DNA of 64,000 nt from Reticulitermes speratus. Lineage: Eukaryota; Arthropoda; Insecta; Blattodea; Rhinotermitidae. The position numbers and the translations under genes are program-made. The stretch lies in the NCBI GenBank assembly GCA_021186555.1, contig JAJKFL010000012.1, forward strand, positions 1,798,001-1,862,000. Direction: 5' to 3'. The notes beneath the pieces are model-generated. The model saw only the letters and a program-made list of their open reading frames with translations, searched no databases and had not been told where the DNA came from. Below, in pieces: positions 1 through 12,318 of the stretch; positions within the stretch are counted from its first letter, which is position 1; each line of letters starts with the position of its first letter.

Positions 1-421
1 GACATAAATGCGCTTTTGTTGCCACTTTTCTTTATATTTAAAAAATAGTTTAAATAAAATTATAAGAGTTAAACTTAACATTTTATGTGTCAATTAATAA
101 ATTAAATGTGTTAATTAGTAAATTAAAATTTATTACATTTTTTATGATTAACAATAATTCATCTACCAATAGTTTATTAAAAAAATAATGTGCTTGAATA
201 GGATTCATAAATTACAATACTAAGAAATTTAGTTCATTTTTTATTTTTAACACAAAATTACTTTATTTGAAGTTTATTATAAAAATAAATGCACTACTTT
301 TCTACTAGCGCCCCCCTGTGATAATAACAGCGATCCCTTCCACCTCTTGTACCTATTAGCACCCACCTCGGTAATCTACACCACCCCCAGGGGGCGGTAC
401 CGCCCACTTTGGGAACCACTG
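1..421 (-). mobile_element. hAT-like transposon end (partial)
   Basis: Read on the minus strand from 421, the sequence begins CAGTGGTTCCCAAAGTGGGC and continues with a GC-rich inverted motif (GCGGTACCGCC). This is the typical terminal inverted repeat of hAT-superfamily elements, which start CAGTGGTT. A related GC-rich motif lies near 308-316. The part from 1 to 300 is very AT-rich and has no open frame. No transposase is visible and the other terminus is not in the window, so the left limit is arbitrary. It is probably a non-autonomous copy. Confidence 0.45.
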
Positions 422-423
422 CT

Positions 424-3355
424 CTATAGCAACAACAGATTTTTGCTCTTCTCCAATGTATCCAGACCCCTTACGGGGCCCACCTACCTTTCTATTCAAC
501 AAGTACTGAACGCTTTCTTCAAGCATAAAGCAGCTGGGGCATGCTGTGGACCAGGACCTCCACTCATTCACACGCCTTCATGGTGCATAGGGACATTGCA
601 GGATTAACATGGAATCAAATGACAGAGAATTTATGGATTAAATTTTGTGTCACTACGCAAATAAGGTACAGGGCATCACAACCTCAATAGGTCACTGGTG
701 GCCATATTCACTTTACACATGCTATTCCATTATCAAGCACCACCACTGATATACTGCAAAATGGTGCAGGTAGTAACATAATCCTAACAGGAGACGAGAA
801 ATGCAGCCGTGTACAGCATTTGTTGGGTAAATTTCACATGCACCACCGCAGATATTGGCATCCACTGAACAACCATCTGTGAATAATGTGCTCAGTGACA
901 CGACGAACATGATATGGATCCCAATACAGTCAACACAAAGCATTCGAACACAGAAGAGACATACAGTGCCACCCACTCCACATTACATACTGGACACAGC
1001 TGCACCCCTCCCTTCCTTTTCTCTACACCGCAAGGAAACAGAAGAAAAAAGAAGTGAAATTTACCTACACACAGATACATGAGAATTGAATTGAACAAGT
1101 TAGAGCAATTAATACAACGCGAAGGCGGTACTGTATGTAGGTAATTTTCTTGGTCTTACGTTGCGTACACTGCGGTAACCCGGCTAAGCTACGACTCGGA
1201 AATGCATGTTGTAAAATGCGTACCGACTCGACTTCCACACGACTTTTCGACTTTCTGCAATCGTCTTGCACGCGACAAATCGTTTTAGTCCTGACCACCA
1301 AAAACGCCTCTTTAGCGAAAGCACCGAACTTGTTACATTCATCATGCCATTTCATTCAATGACTTCAGGACATAACAAGTCTCATGCCATTAAACATAAC
1401 TACATTAATGAGCGATCGGGTAAGTGATCTGCCGACCAACAAAGACTAACGTCTTTGGAGGGAATGCATGTGCCACACGCCATGTATCGAAATAGCATAC
1501 GACTTCAAAAAATTAAGTATAAAAGTAAAATGCCTTCACTTACAGATGTATTAAATGAACCGTTAACAAAATATCAGAAACCTTAATGTAAATTTCGTTA
1601 CTTACTACACTTACATACCACATAATGTTGCAGCCAACAACGACGCCGTACATCTTACAGCAAATGCAGCAGGCGGCATAGAACGGAAAATGCTCTAGAA
1701 TTTGGGGTTCACAACACCAATGGCAGGTACAATGGTAGTCAAATCTACACTTAGTACTCGTTGCACACTTAGCAATAATTTACAAGACGGCCAACATTCT
1801 TACAAGATAATTATTCTCTTACTCTGTCTTTATAAATGAGAAGTATAAGGCTTGCTGTTGTTCATGTATTAAATATTAGTAAAATCGGAAGTCACACTAG
1901 ACGGTCTGTGGAAATGATTTCGTTTTGGTGGGAAAAATAATATCACTGATGACTACTTGGAATTTTCCATCGTCACTGATTACCTAAATAACCAAAATAA
2001 TGACGATGACGATGACAGGGGACTAGGGCACAACGAGCTTTGAGAAATCATTGCAGTATGTCGTCAGACTGAACTGTTCATGCAATATAAGTACAAATTT
2101 GTCTGCAATGGAAGTTGGTTTTGTCATGCGCACATTCATAGCTGTCTACGTTCATACGACGGTTTGCTTAAATAAATTACCCATGGAATGTAAGAGAGTT
2201 CTCTCATCACCTTTCAAAAAGCGACGTTAGGTTAATCCGTGCTGTTGAGTGACCACGGATAACTCGCTGGTGGTGAAGGTGCCCACCGGTAACGACCATG
2301 TGAAGTCACGTGGCCCTTGCGTCTTCGTGGCTGCCGGAACGCCTTCTTTGAACGAATAATGAGTACAGAATTCGTATTGGACATAGTTCCTTCAGCACAG
2401 ACGCACACAAGCACCGAACGCACAAAGTGCTGTTACTAACATTTAAGTCCGTATCGAAATGTGCAAAGCCACCGCAATGAACTAGTATCACGAGAAGTAA
2501 TTCCGTCAGCACAGACGCACACACAAACCTAAAGAGCAGAGAGCTGTCACTAGCACTAACTCAAAGCATCTAACCAAAGTCCGTGTTGAAGTGAGCTGTG
2601 AATGTTGGGAAGTTCTTTATAAATGGCAGAGTCATTTCTTTGTCGCAGAAGAGGTATGCGAAGAAGAATGTCGTCACAAGACTGAACTGAACCGCGTGCA
2701 GACATAAGACGACGCGCGAAGTAATGCCATTTGCGCAAGGTGACGCTAGTACTACGGAATAAGTTTAGATATGAGCTTCAGCATGAGACATCCCTTTCTT
2801 GATAGAAAGCACCTGTACTTCCTCAATGCCTTGAAAACGTGAACAATGAGGAAAGAGGTACTATATGAAGGAATTCATGCACCGCATCCGCACACACAAC
2901 AACGCAGTGACAATGCAGTGAAGAAACTCTAGCACTCGCCTGAACGATCAAAAATGGTGCTTCTTGCCCACAGATCTTGCCTAAATTATGAGGGAAGGGA
3001 GGCAGTTGGCGGATGAGACATACCAGCACCAAACACGGTAAGTATGGAAACTGTCGCCTTCATACCAGCACCACAACACGACAGACAGGCAGGACTAATT
3101 CAAATCCCGCTGGTCCATCATTGATCGGAGCCACGGGGTCGTAACTTCTGCCTCGGATCCATGATTCTGACACTCCCTGAAATACTAAGTACAGTACGTA
3201 ATCTGTGGATCACAGATTATCTGTGAGCTGATGACCCTTGAAGTAGAAGATGTCGTGTATGTAGGTGTATGGGTTGGATATGTCTGCTGTAGTTCTTTCA
3301 TGATTTAAGTGGTATAATTCCGTTTGTAACGTAATTGTCCACGTGAACCTTCAGA
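424..3355. other. Region upstream of MFAP1, no recognised gene
   Basis: No frame here resembles a protein I know. The stretch 1090-1330 is richer in CpG than its surroundings and holds overlapping short open frames on both strands; it could be a promoter or a non-coding first exon, but nothing proves it. About 2385-2545 contains two diverged direct copies of a segment with the motif TCAGCACAGACGCACAC. The promoter of MFAP1 should lie in the last few hundred bases, but I see no convincing TATA box or initiator. Confidence 0.4.
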
Positions 3356-3422
3356 ATGAATAATATAGCAGGAATAAGTATACAGAGTACAGCTGGTGCT
3401 GTACCTGTTAGAAATGACAAAG
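3356..3422 (+). CDS. MFAP1: MFAP1 exon 1 (start)
   Basis: Encodes the N-terminus [20 protein letters not shown], matching the conserved [11 protein letters not shown] of the family. It ends in phase 1 at a GTAAGT donor. The exon is too short to show up as a long open frame. Confidence 0.85.
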
Positions 3423-6400
3423 GTAAGTAACTGCTTTCCGCAGAAATAGGCCGAAATTGGAAGTGGTTGATGTTATGTCAGGTTGTCTATTCCACTTTAT
3501 TTACAGGTGAAGTTTCTATGCAGAAGGTTAAAGTCCATCGATATGTGTCTGGTAAAAGACCCGATTATGCACCTTTGTCAAGCAGCGAAGAGGAGTCTGA
3601 AGAAGATGACTTCATTGAACAGAAACGGAGACATCTTGCTGGTCGACCTGTGTCACCAGCAGAAATAATGGAACAAGATGTGGAAGCAGCAGGAGAAGTA
3701 GACGTGGATGATCCTAGACTGAGGCGATTGAAAACAAGAAAGAAAGATGACCGCGAAGAAGATAGTGAAGATGAAAACAGAATGGAGAGGCATAGGTTAG
3801 TTTTTCTTTACTGTATCGTGTAAAAATTGTTTTGTCACCTTTTAACTTGTTTAGGAAGCTGTTGATTTTTGGATGGTTGCAGCACCTGTTTTCATGTTGA
3901 AAATGTCCAACAATAAAATAAGTTAGTGGGACATAACTATAGATGTTTCTTTGTGATTTAATGTTATATGTATTCCATATAATTGTCCTGAACGCATTGC
4001 AATAGATAGCCAAAATATGTAGGGGTGCAAAAACTAAACAGTCTGTAGTAGAAGGAAATGATACAGTATGTATCTTTATAATATTCGTGATAAGTTGAGA
4101 AGTGTCAGAGCATTACTGATTTTTACTGAAACATAGGCACATTCATGCACCAGAGGTTCTGGAGGCAGGAGCATCAGATGAGGAGAAGGAAAAGCGTAGA
4201 ATTGCCAAAATGGCCGAGAGTGAGGAGGAAGAAGAAGAGGATGAGCTGAGTGATGAGGAGATAGAGCGGCGAAGACACACACTGCGCCAGAAAGTCTTGA
4301 ACCGCAATGATGACGAGGTACGTTTGAGTCACGTTTTAGCTGTGATGTCCTTGTGTTGTTGAAGGTTGTCAGTACTGTATCTGTTTTGTCGTGCAGGAGG
4401 TGGAAGTACTGGACAAAGAGGAGGAAGGTCTCTCACCTGAAGAGAGCACATCTGAGTCATCAGAATATGAGGAGTACACTGGTTAGTGATAAGTGAAATT
4501 TGTTACATTTAATACAAATTATTGCAATGGAAGTTTTTATCTTTATGTGCGTGTGTGTGTGTGTGTGGCATTTGAGGTCTGGTACCAAATTTGTTTTAAA
4601 GGTTAAATAAATTTAGATTTGAATGATAAGTGTATCTACAATACAGTGTGAATGGCAACACCATTTCTTATTTTGTGCCAGATTCTGAGGAGGAGACTGG
4701 TCCACGTCTGAAGCCAGTCTTTGTACGAAAGAAGGATCGAGTCACAGTGATAGAGAAAGAGCGAGAGACTCTGCGACAGAAGCAGGTCGAGATTGAGGCC
4801 AAAAAAATGGCAGAGGAGCGCCGCAAATACACACTAAAGGTACCCAAGTAAAAGAGTCAAAGTCTCCTGGGATGTGTCGCATCATTGGGTGAGCAGTTCC
4901 TGATGTTTTGAAGGTTTGTAGTGCCTTGATATTCAGGGTCAAGAAATTGAAGAAGACTGCTTGACCCAGTCAGGAACTACATGCCCGATGACAGCGCATA
5001 ATGTCTCGGAACACTCGAGTCTTTAGCAACTCTGTGGAGACCGTGCGTCTCGTGCCCAAAGTTGTTAAGCCATTGCAGATAACCGCTGTATGTTTCTGAT
5101 TTTGTAAAACATTTGGCAGTGGAGTAGGTGTGACCAAATGACAGACTGCTGTCATGTAGCATGTTGTTGGTAATCCTTTACTGACATTTCGGCACAATGT
5201 ATCAGTCCCATCTTCAGGGGTCGAGAAGTCCAAGAAGAAAGAAAAAGCTGGTAAGATGGTTCGCAGTTAATATAGGGAAAGGTCTGGACAGTGACTGGTA
5301 ATCAGTAAGCGTGATGACAGCCAATAGGGTGTGAGGAGGGGGGGAAGAGAGACGATGTTAAAAACCTTAGGGGTGTACCTAGGTGGAACTGGCCGGGGAC
5401 GGTTGAGTCAGTACAAAGTGCAGGAGGTGAGACTGATGGAAAACATATAAAATAATGTAAAAACAAGGAAGGAAAATATAAAAATGAATAAATAAATTAG
5501 GAGAAATATATAAACCAAATAGCAGGAATAAAAAGGAGCAGAAAAGCAGATGGAGGAAAAGAAACGGAGAGAGGAGAACTGCCTGAGCCAGGGGGGGAAG
5601 AACAGTGATTAGAACCAGCAGGAGCTTTGACAAAAAGTGGCGCTGGGGAATGGAGAGTGCGGAAGAGGGAGGATATGGTCAGAAAGACCGTGGGGGGGCG
5701 GGGGACACACCTGCTTGCTCTAAGGAGGTGAATGAGAGGTTTGTATGATCAGCTTAGAGTCAGGCCATCCTCCCTGTTCATATTGTTTGGGTGGAGCTCC
5801 AACTCCACCTCCGTGATAAGTCGGTCCACGTAGCCAGATTTGGGTCTTGGAATGTGATGAGGTGATCATAGTTGAGCCTATGTTCCGCCACCACCGATTT
5901 ATCGGATGTCCAAGGCATACGTGCAGGTGATGCTCTTTATTTTGGTCTCAATGGATCGACCAGTCTTTTTGTCGTCGTCCCCCCCTCCCCAGGCTCGGGC
6001 AACTCTCCTCCCTCCTATCTTTTCCTCCATCTGCTTTTCTGCTCCTTTTCCTTTTCATTCCTACATTTTGGTTTTTATATTGCTCCTGATTTGTTTATTC
6101 ATTTATTTATCTTATATATTTTCCTTCCTTGTTTTTACTTTATTCCATATATGTTTTCCATCAGTCTCACCTGCCTGCACTTGGTAGTGACTTAACCGTC
6201 CCGGGCCGGTTTCACCTAGGTACACCCCTAAGGTTCTTAACATTCTCTCTCTCTCCCCCCTCATGCTGTTTCAAAGCTATTGGCTGTCATCACACTTACG
6301 ATTACCAGTCACTGCCCACACGTTCCCCTATATAAACTGCGAACCCTCGTGCCGGCTTTCTTTTCTTCTTGGATTTCTTGACCCTTGAAGATGGGACCAT

Positions 6401-7693
6401 ACTGTTGTCCCAAAACGTAGGTAATGGTTTACCACTCGGCACCACGCAATATCCCTGAAGAGTGCAGATATCAACATCGAGGCGGAAGCCTGTGGTCACG
6501 AATATGTTTGTTGTTTGCTTGCCAGTGTACCTTGAACATTCATTCCTATTTGAAATCATCTGATGCCCACTGTGGTAAGCCGCACATTAATTCTTGAATT
6601 TGTGAATCTGTTAAGAATTTCTGAGCCCTGCAGTGCAGAGCTAACAGGCTTTTGTGTGTGTGTCACCAGATGGTAGAAGAATACATTCGAAAAGAGACAT
6701 CAGTAAAGGAGGGTGACGAGCCATCATTAAATCGACGTTGACACAGACGATGAAAACGAGAGGTGGAGTATGAAGCCTGGAAGCTGCGCGAGTTGAAGCG
6801 AATCAAACGGGACCGTGAAGAGAGGGAACAGTGAGTTTACAACATCCAGATGGACAAAATGTCAAAGTTCAGTGTCAGATATTGCATTACATGCCTGATT
6901 TCAGGGTTGAACGGGAACGATTGGAAACTGAACGGCTGCGCAACATGACGGAAGAGGAGAGGCGGCAAGAGCTTAGAAACAACCCCAAGTTTGTCACAAA
7001 CAAAGCAACAAAGGGCAAATACAAGTTCCTCCAGAAGTACTATCATCGTGGCGCCTTCTTCATGGTGTGTTCTGACATGAAAATGCTTTACATATATGAG
7101 TAATTATGTAATTTTGTATGTGGGTTCTTCCTTCCTTAGTGCAGCTGGGCTTTTTTATGTTTTTTTAAGCATTTTTGAACAACTGTCAGTTGCTAAGATT
7201 TACATCACCAACAGGTGAATAAGTAGGTGGTTTGTGTAATGATACTGACCCTGGAAAATTGAAGTACTTGGAGGGGGAACGTGTCTCAGTGCCACTTTGT
7301 CTACCACAGATTTGGCATGGACTGGCCTGGGATTAAATCTGGGCATCTGTGGCGAATAACTGCCTGAGCTACAGCACAGTCCTACATCATGTCTTTTTTG
7401 ACAGTAGATATTGCATTTATTTGCAGAATCACGACGATGACCTTTATAAGAGAGACTTCTCTGCCGCAACACTGGAGGACCACTTTGACAAGACCATCCT
7501 GCCAAAGGTGATGCAAGTGAAGAACTTCGGTCGCAGCGGTCGAACCAAATACACTCACCTCGTGGACCAAGACACGACACAGTTTGACTCACCGTGGATA
7601 TCGGAGACTGCCCAGAATCAGAAGTTTCACAATAATCAGGCTGCAGGCATGAAGCAGATATTTGAACGACCATCTGTTAAAAGGAGTAAATAG
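3356..7693 (+). CDS. MFAP1: MFAP1, spliceosome B-complex protein (8 exons)
   Basis: Complete gene for microfibrillar-associated protein 1, which despite its name is a nuclear pre-mRNA splicing factor of the spliceosomal B complex that works with PRP38. Exons: 3356-3422, 3507-3795, 4137-4317, 4397-4481, 4682-4839, 6670-6830, 6905-7064, 7427-7693. All introns are GT..AG and phases agree, giving about 455 residues against about 440 in the human protein. Family hallmarks in order are [22 protein letters not shown], acidic DE-rich and basic coiled stretches, PRLKPVF(V)[39 protein letters not shown] and the very conserved end [28 protein letters not shown]. The start was chosen because the short first exon supplies the conserved N-terminus. 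Exon 6 carries two compensating single-base frame changes (see findings). It converges with Dicer. Confidence 0.95.
3507..3795 (+). CDS. MFAP1: MFAP1 exon 2
   Basis: Follows a TTTACAG acceptor and encodes the [19 protein letters not shown] block, an acidic stretch, and DPRLRRL. Donor GTTAGT at 3796. Together with exon 3 it gives [12 protein letters not shown], equivalent to LARHRKIVEPEV in human. Confidence 0.92.
4137..4317 (+). CDS. MFAP1: MFAP1 exon 3
   Basis: Acceptor ACATAG, donor GTACGT. Encodes a low-complexity acidic segment followed by the family motif DEEIERRR, as in human MFAP1. It enters in phase 2 and leaves on a codon boundary. Confidence 0.9.
4397..4481 (+). CDS. MFAP1: MFAP1 exon 4
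   Basis: Short acidic exon encoding [20 protein letters not shown] between a GTGCAG acceptor and a GTTAGT donor. It corresponds to the ESEYEEYT block of human MFAP1. Confidence 0.9.
4682..4839 (+). CDS. MFAP1: MFAP1 exon 5
   Basis: Encodes [20 protein letters not shown] followed by VTVIEKE and a charged helix ending [11 protein letters not shown], a near match to the family. The donor is GTACCC, weaker than the others but placed exactly where the protein match ends. Confidence 0.92.
5150..6525. mobile_element. Inverted-repeat (fold-back) element in MFAP1 intron 5
   Basis: The halves around 5170-5660 and 5950-6440 are imperfect inverted copies of each other: CCCATCTTCAGGGGTCGAG near 5208 is mirrored by CTTGACCCTTGAAGATGGG near 6377, and the AG-rich block near 5450-5580 by the TC-rich block near 6000-6130. 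A shorter member of the same family lies at 19155-19690. No transposase is recognisable, so this is a non-autonomous element of unknown superfamily. It makes intron 5 by far the longest of MFAP1. Confidence 0.6.
6670..6830 (+). CDS. MFAP1: MFAP1 exon 6 (with local frame disturbance)
   Basis: Starts after TGTCACCAG with [20 protein letters not shown] and ends in [20 protein letters not shown] before a GTGAGT donor. Between about 6733 and 6762 the conserved segment DVDTDDENE is readable only in the +1 frame, and the original frame contains two TGA codons there. One extra base near 6733 and one missing base near 6761 explain it, and both exon ends stay in phase. This is most likely a sequence error, less likely a true lesion. 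Confidence 0.85.
6905..7064 (+). CDS. MFAP1: MFAP1 exon 7
   Basis: Encodes a charged helical segment ([20 protein letters not shown]) and the strongly conserved [18 protein letters not shown]. Acceptor TTTCAG, donor GTGTGT. Confidence 0.95.
7230..7382 (-). mobile_element. tRNA-derived SINE copy (degraded)
   Basis: Read on the minus strand, 7378 to about 7300 has a tRNA-like head with an A-box-like TAGCTCAGGCAG and a B-box-like GATTTAATCCCAGG followed by GCCAGTCC. Related minus-strand copies sit at 56770-56990 and 62750-62910. It lies in the last MFAP1 intron. Confidence 0.5.
7427..7693 (+). CDS. MFAP1: MFAP1 exon 8 (end)
   Basis: Final exon after TTTGCAG. It carries YKRDFSA.TLEDHF.KTILP, then [20 protein letters not shown] and [11 protein letters not shown], the best conserved part of the family. 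The protein ends [10 protein letters not shown], then TAG at 7691-7693; human MFAP1 ends with a similar FERPSAKKRK. Confidence 0.97.
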   Translation, partial: NHDDDLYKRDFSAATLEDHFDKTILPKVMQVKNFGRSGRTKYTHLVDQDTTQFDSPWISETAQNQKFHNNQAAGMKQIFERPSVKRSK

Positions 7694-9220
7694 ATGTCTA
7701 AGTAAAACGTGGCTTTGTATTCTGACTGGAGGAGCAATGTTGTGAGATTCTGTACCCTCTGGTGGCAGTGTGGACATTTTGCAACATGAAAATGGGGATC
7801 GATAAGCCTGAACTAGTGTGTGTAAGGCAGGGCTTAGGAAAGAACAGACACTATGTCACCATGTAGCCTCAACACTTCGGAAGCACACGTAAATTTATAT
7901 AGATCTTGTGTTTCTCTAAATTGTGGTTCAACAGGCTTTCCTTTCGAAACAGCACTTCCATTGCCAAAAACAAGTAGTCTGAATATCAAAGTCAGTTTAG
8001 TATAATGTGAAAACACTTGGAAGGAAATCATTTAAGTGCAGGGGTGGACAAATCCTGGACTCCTGATGACTAAATTTTGGGACAGTGGCATCTAATACTT
8101 TCTACATATTTATTGCAGTGTTCCCCATCACCTTGCATACAAAAATATGTTGCACCAAGCAGAGAATGCAAGATAACAGGGCCACACACACACACAGAAA
8201 TGTGACAAAGAGCAACAGTGGAGTGTCAGGTTGTCAGTCATTAGAACATAAATCCACAGAAGAACATTGTGATTCCTGAATTCAAACAAAATTTGTTATG
8301 CCCTGGGCAAATGTCTTGCAGCTTTGAGACCTGCTGAAGTAGACGTAACTTGCATTTCATATTCCTCATTGTGACAAGTGTGGGTAGTCGCAAGCTGCAG
8401 GTTCCATCTGCCCCACACCACTGTAAGATCAACAGACCACAGCTGATATGAATAGACAAACAATAAATTATATACCTTATAACTTTATATGTGCATATGT
8501 ATTTCATGCTGTCATGTACTTCCCATTATTTAACCTCGAAGGGATTTTTTTTTGAAGATTTCACTTTAGTTTCTGAAATTGTTTATTGAGATTTACTTTT
8601 TGACCGTATGTCAATATATAGTGTCGATGACACAAAGACTGGTGAATTGTGAACTGGAAGGTTGATCCAGATCTTGTAGATGTGATGCCAAGTCATTGGG
8701 GACATGGTCGCCAGCATTTCAAAGCATCATAGCGCCTTCTTATCTTTCTAAGTGTATTATTTAATTATGCTGTTAGTTGCTAAGGTTATATATAGCTGGC
8801 GATAGATGAATGGATATGGAGCATTGGTAGCATCATACTGACATGGGAAAACTGGCATACTTTGTGGAAACCCTGTTCCTAAGCCTTTGTTCACCACAAA
8901 TCCGATTGATGGAATAATTACAGGGGAAAACCTAAGTACTACTTTGGTAGTTAATTCTGGTCTGGTTAACCCTGATGATGGAGGCGCTATGACCTTTCAA
9001 AATGCAACTACTCGCATTGTGGTCACATCCCAGAAGACTTCAATCTTCAGTCGACACCACTGTGGAAACTTCAAATCTCGCTAAATATAACCAGCTGCAT
9101 GCTGGAATCTGAACTTCAGGGCAGCCAACATGCTGTATCCAAATGAACTGCAAGTTTCCATTAATAAACTGTGCACCAAGTTCAGGTGCATATAATAACA
9201 CTGTAGTTAATGGTCGCATA
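7694..9220. other. MFAP1 3' flank, no further gene
   Basis: Downstream of the stop codon the sequence is probably 3' UTR followed by old repeats. Around 8950-9085 is a degraded repeat fragment with the CTGATGATGG..CCTTTCAAAA pattern; related fragments occur near 10690, 28995 and 56010. No conserved frame is visible. Confidence 0.5.
8462..8467 (+). promoter_or_regulatory. Possible MFAP1 polyadenylation signal
   Basis: AATAAA on the + strand about 770 bases after the MFAP1 stop codon. It is the nearest canonical signal I noticed, but such hexamers occur by chance and no cleavage site can be seen. Confidence 0.3.
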
Positions 9221-9221
9221 C

Positions 9222-9545
9222 AGAGCTGGGATAGCTCAGTCAGTATAGTGACTAGGCTATGGGTTGGATATCTGAGGTTTGATTCCCACCAGAGGCAAGG
9301 GACCTTTCTGCCCTCCAAAATGCCTAACTGCCTCTGGGGCCCACCGAGCCTCCTATTAAGTGGGTACTAAGGGTCCTTTCCCCTGGGGGGGATAAAGATG
9401 CGATGGTCAGAGGCTGACTGCCCATTTCCATCTAATAGTGGGTTTAGAAATGAATGGAGCTATACTTTCTCCCCCCCCCCCCCCCCCAATATGCCTTCAT
9501 GGTGTTGGCTAGGACAACTGTACCTTTACCGTTACCTTTAGTGGT
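9222..9545 (+). mobile_element. tRNA-derived SINE
   Basis: The tRNA-like head has an A box TAGCTCAGTCAG (9232-9243) and a B box GGTTTGATTCC (9276-9286), followed by a body ending in CTTTACC/GTTACC repeats. The same family is present at 39475-39776, and a 3' fragment at about 48283-48350 (GAGTGGAGCTATACC, GCCTTCAT). A poly-C run at about 9473-9487 interrupts the body. Confidence 0.75.
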
Positions 9546-12318
9546 CTCATACATGCAAATTTATTTGAAGAGTGACAGTTGTCTTTTGGGGTTTTACATT
9601 GTGTAGTGTTTTCTTTGATCTGACATTTTGGATGGACATCGTGCCTCCACTGTCAGAGTGTATGAAGTAGTTCACGTGGATACTGAAGGGACATAAGGCA
9701 AAACACTACAGGGTGCAGAAACCCAAAAGACGACCACCATCTGCAGAACCACCACCATGAAAACCTGAAAAATAATGTTTCTGAAGTGAAAAAATTTTAA
9801 AAGAAGAACGAACACATCACAACTTGCAAGGGCTGTTAATTTTGACGATATGTACAACATAAATACAGTGCAGTAAAAGCTGCCTCGGTTCTGTTTATCC
9901 GAGTTTACACCCCTTGAACTAGGGAGGATGATGATGTGAAGGGCGAGTGGTCATGACACTGGAGGTACTGAGGAATATCACAAAAGCTGTCGTGATTTCC
10001 GGTCTCCAGACCAGTAGTTAAAACACATGCAGCTTGTGTGATGGTGGTAATGAACACACTGGCTCTATTACAGCAAGTAACCTGAAACACCAGATATCAA
10101 AACAAATTTTAATCAAAATATAACAGTGGCAAGATAGCACTCGTTAACAACTTCCACCACATATCACGTCATACACTTGACAATTCTTGCCCATTCATGT
10201 CAAGGTTTTTTTGGTAATGCACTTCAATCCTGACAAGCCAAATACACATTGCGCTCCAAACAGTGACATACATAGGAGCATTACTTTGTCTGACCAATGT
10301 CATTTGTCATTTCCTGCTGCTGTTACAGTTTGCTGTGAAACTGCGTCTATGCACTTTCATTCACTGTACTGCAGTCATTAGGTTTACCACATTTTAAGGT
10401 GCTGGAACTGGTTTCCTACAGCTCACAGATGTGACACGTCTATGAAACATGTTCATTGAATGTCAAAGTTCTGCTGGTGAAACTGAAGACACTGCATGCC
10501 AAATGCTTTACTATTACTATAAACTTTATCCTTTAACATGCCGCACAAGTACCAACTGACTGCATGGGTCCAGATCTGGTGAACAAGACCACGACCGCAC
10601 GATCATTACCGTCACCAAAACGCTCTCTAAATAACATACAGAAATGTTGACAGTGCGAGCCGTTGCAAAGTGACAGCTTGCGCTGCTTGACCCTGAAGAT
10701 GAAGGCACAATGCTCCTTTGAAACATCAGGAACTACACACCTAACACACTGTCACATCCTAAGCAATTACACACCCAACAGTGTCACATCCTAAGGTACT
10801 TCACACCTGACAGTGTCACATCCTAAGGAACTTCACACCTGACAGTGTCACATCCTAAGGAACTTCACACCTGACAGTGTCACATCCTAAGGAACTTTCA
10901 TCACAGTTACAGTAAAAATTATTTAGTGCAGCAATCAAAGTTCAGTTTTCCTGCACATACATCAACTTAACTAAATACCAAATACTCATGCCAAAGCGTC
11001 ATGTCAAGACACCTGCTGTATTTACTGCATTTCACAGGCCATAACACACACCATGATTTTAGAGGGCAGATTTATGGAAAATTATTTTAATCACAGTTGA
11101 TGCACCTTAACACCATATGGTGCAGGAGAATTTGATACAGCATTTTCCAGGAAAGTGTGCGTCTTACAGTCTACAAAATACGTTACTCTAACTTACACAT
11201 ACAAGTCAATAAAACGTTTCACCATACAAACAGAAGCACACTGTTGCTTCCGCGTCAGTATTACAACATGTAGTAGGCAGAACGTAACAGGTAAATGAGT
11301 CAAATTAAGAAGTTAAAAGTTTCACTTACCGAACTGAAAGAAAACGGAATGAGGACACATACAGCATACAGGAACTGTACCACAACACTTACAGGTTGCT
11401 TTAACAGCCATAACTACCACACATATTGGCTGACATAGAGTAAATTGCACAATATCTTTGGTTGTTCTCAGTTTGGTCCACAGAAGGAAAGAGAGTTACA
11501 TTTCTATTTCTGCTGTCAATTTTCAATAAGGAACATCACAACGGCTTTCATATGCAACCTACTGTACACCCTGCGAGAAAAAAACCAAGTGCTTCAAATT
11601 TTGCAAGTCTCAGGCACTCTGTACATCATGCCAGGGCTTGAAAAGAGCCCTTTTAAGGACTAACACACATTTTAGGTAAGTGATATGCTGCAAGAAACAA
11701 AATGCTTACAAATAAAGCTGTGAGTCTAGTCACACTTGAACACGGACCTATTATATCAGAATGCCAACAAACAACAAATCATGAAAAAAAAAAAAGACAT
11801 CTGCTTCACTAAGGCTTCTAGCTTTGCCAATGCAGAATAAGTAACTTCTCAAACATACATGTAAATAATACAACTATGCACTAATTAATTATTTACAGAT
11901 AATATAAAATATAACTATGCAGTTTAACTTTAAGATAATACCATGACAAAAAATTGCCAAATGCTAGGTAAAGATATTCACTCGATGAGCACTCATCCTG
12001 CCAGAAGTATTAGAAGCCTTTAAATAAATAAAACAAATTCTCTGTATACTCAGAAACATAAACCATTGTTTGGCAAGTAACATATTTCACTTCGCACAGT
12101 ACCTTCAACCATGCTCATGTAGCCAGTGCCACAAAAACTTCACACAACACTCAACCCCAAATTCTGGAGTGACCATATCACAAGAATGTTCTTGGACACT
12201 TCAACTGCACAGAACATTTTGCACAGGTTAGCCTACATGTTCTGATGTGATAAGGGACTTCACTCCAGGTTTTGTACAAAGAATGTGTCAAAAAGAAAGG
12301 TTCTCTAGGTGACATTTA
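9546..12318. other. Intergenic region without recognised gene
   Basis: Apart from a small tandem repeat at 10748-10905 I see only short unsupported frames and moderately AT-rich sequence between the converging MFAP1 and Dicer genes. Confidence 0.4.
10748..10905. repeat. 32-bp tandem repeat, about 5 copies
   Basis: Units contain GTCACATCCTAAGGAACTTC followed by ACACCTGACA. The last three are nearly identical and the first is diverged. Confidence 0.85.

Noticed and set aside
1065-1362. Coding exon on either strand in the CpG-richer region
   Set aside because: The frames of 96 and 70 codons overlap on opposite strands, resemble nothing I know, and no splice partner can be named.
5379-6195. Hydrophobic frames on both strands as membrane proteins
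   Set aside because: They are T-rich and A-rich arms of an inverted-repeat element; the hydrophobicity follows from base composition.
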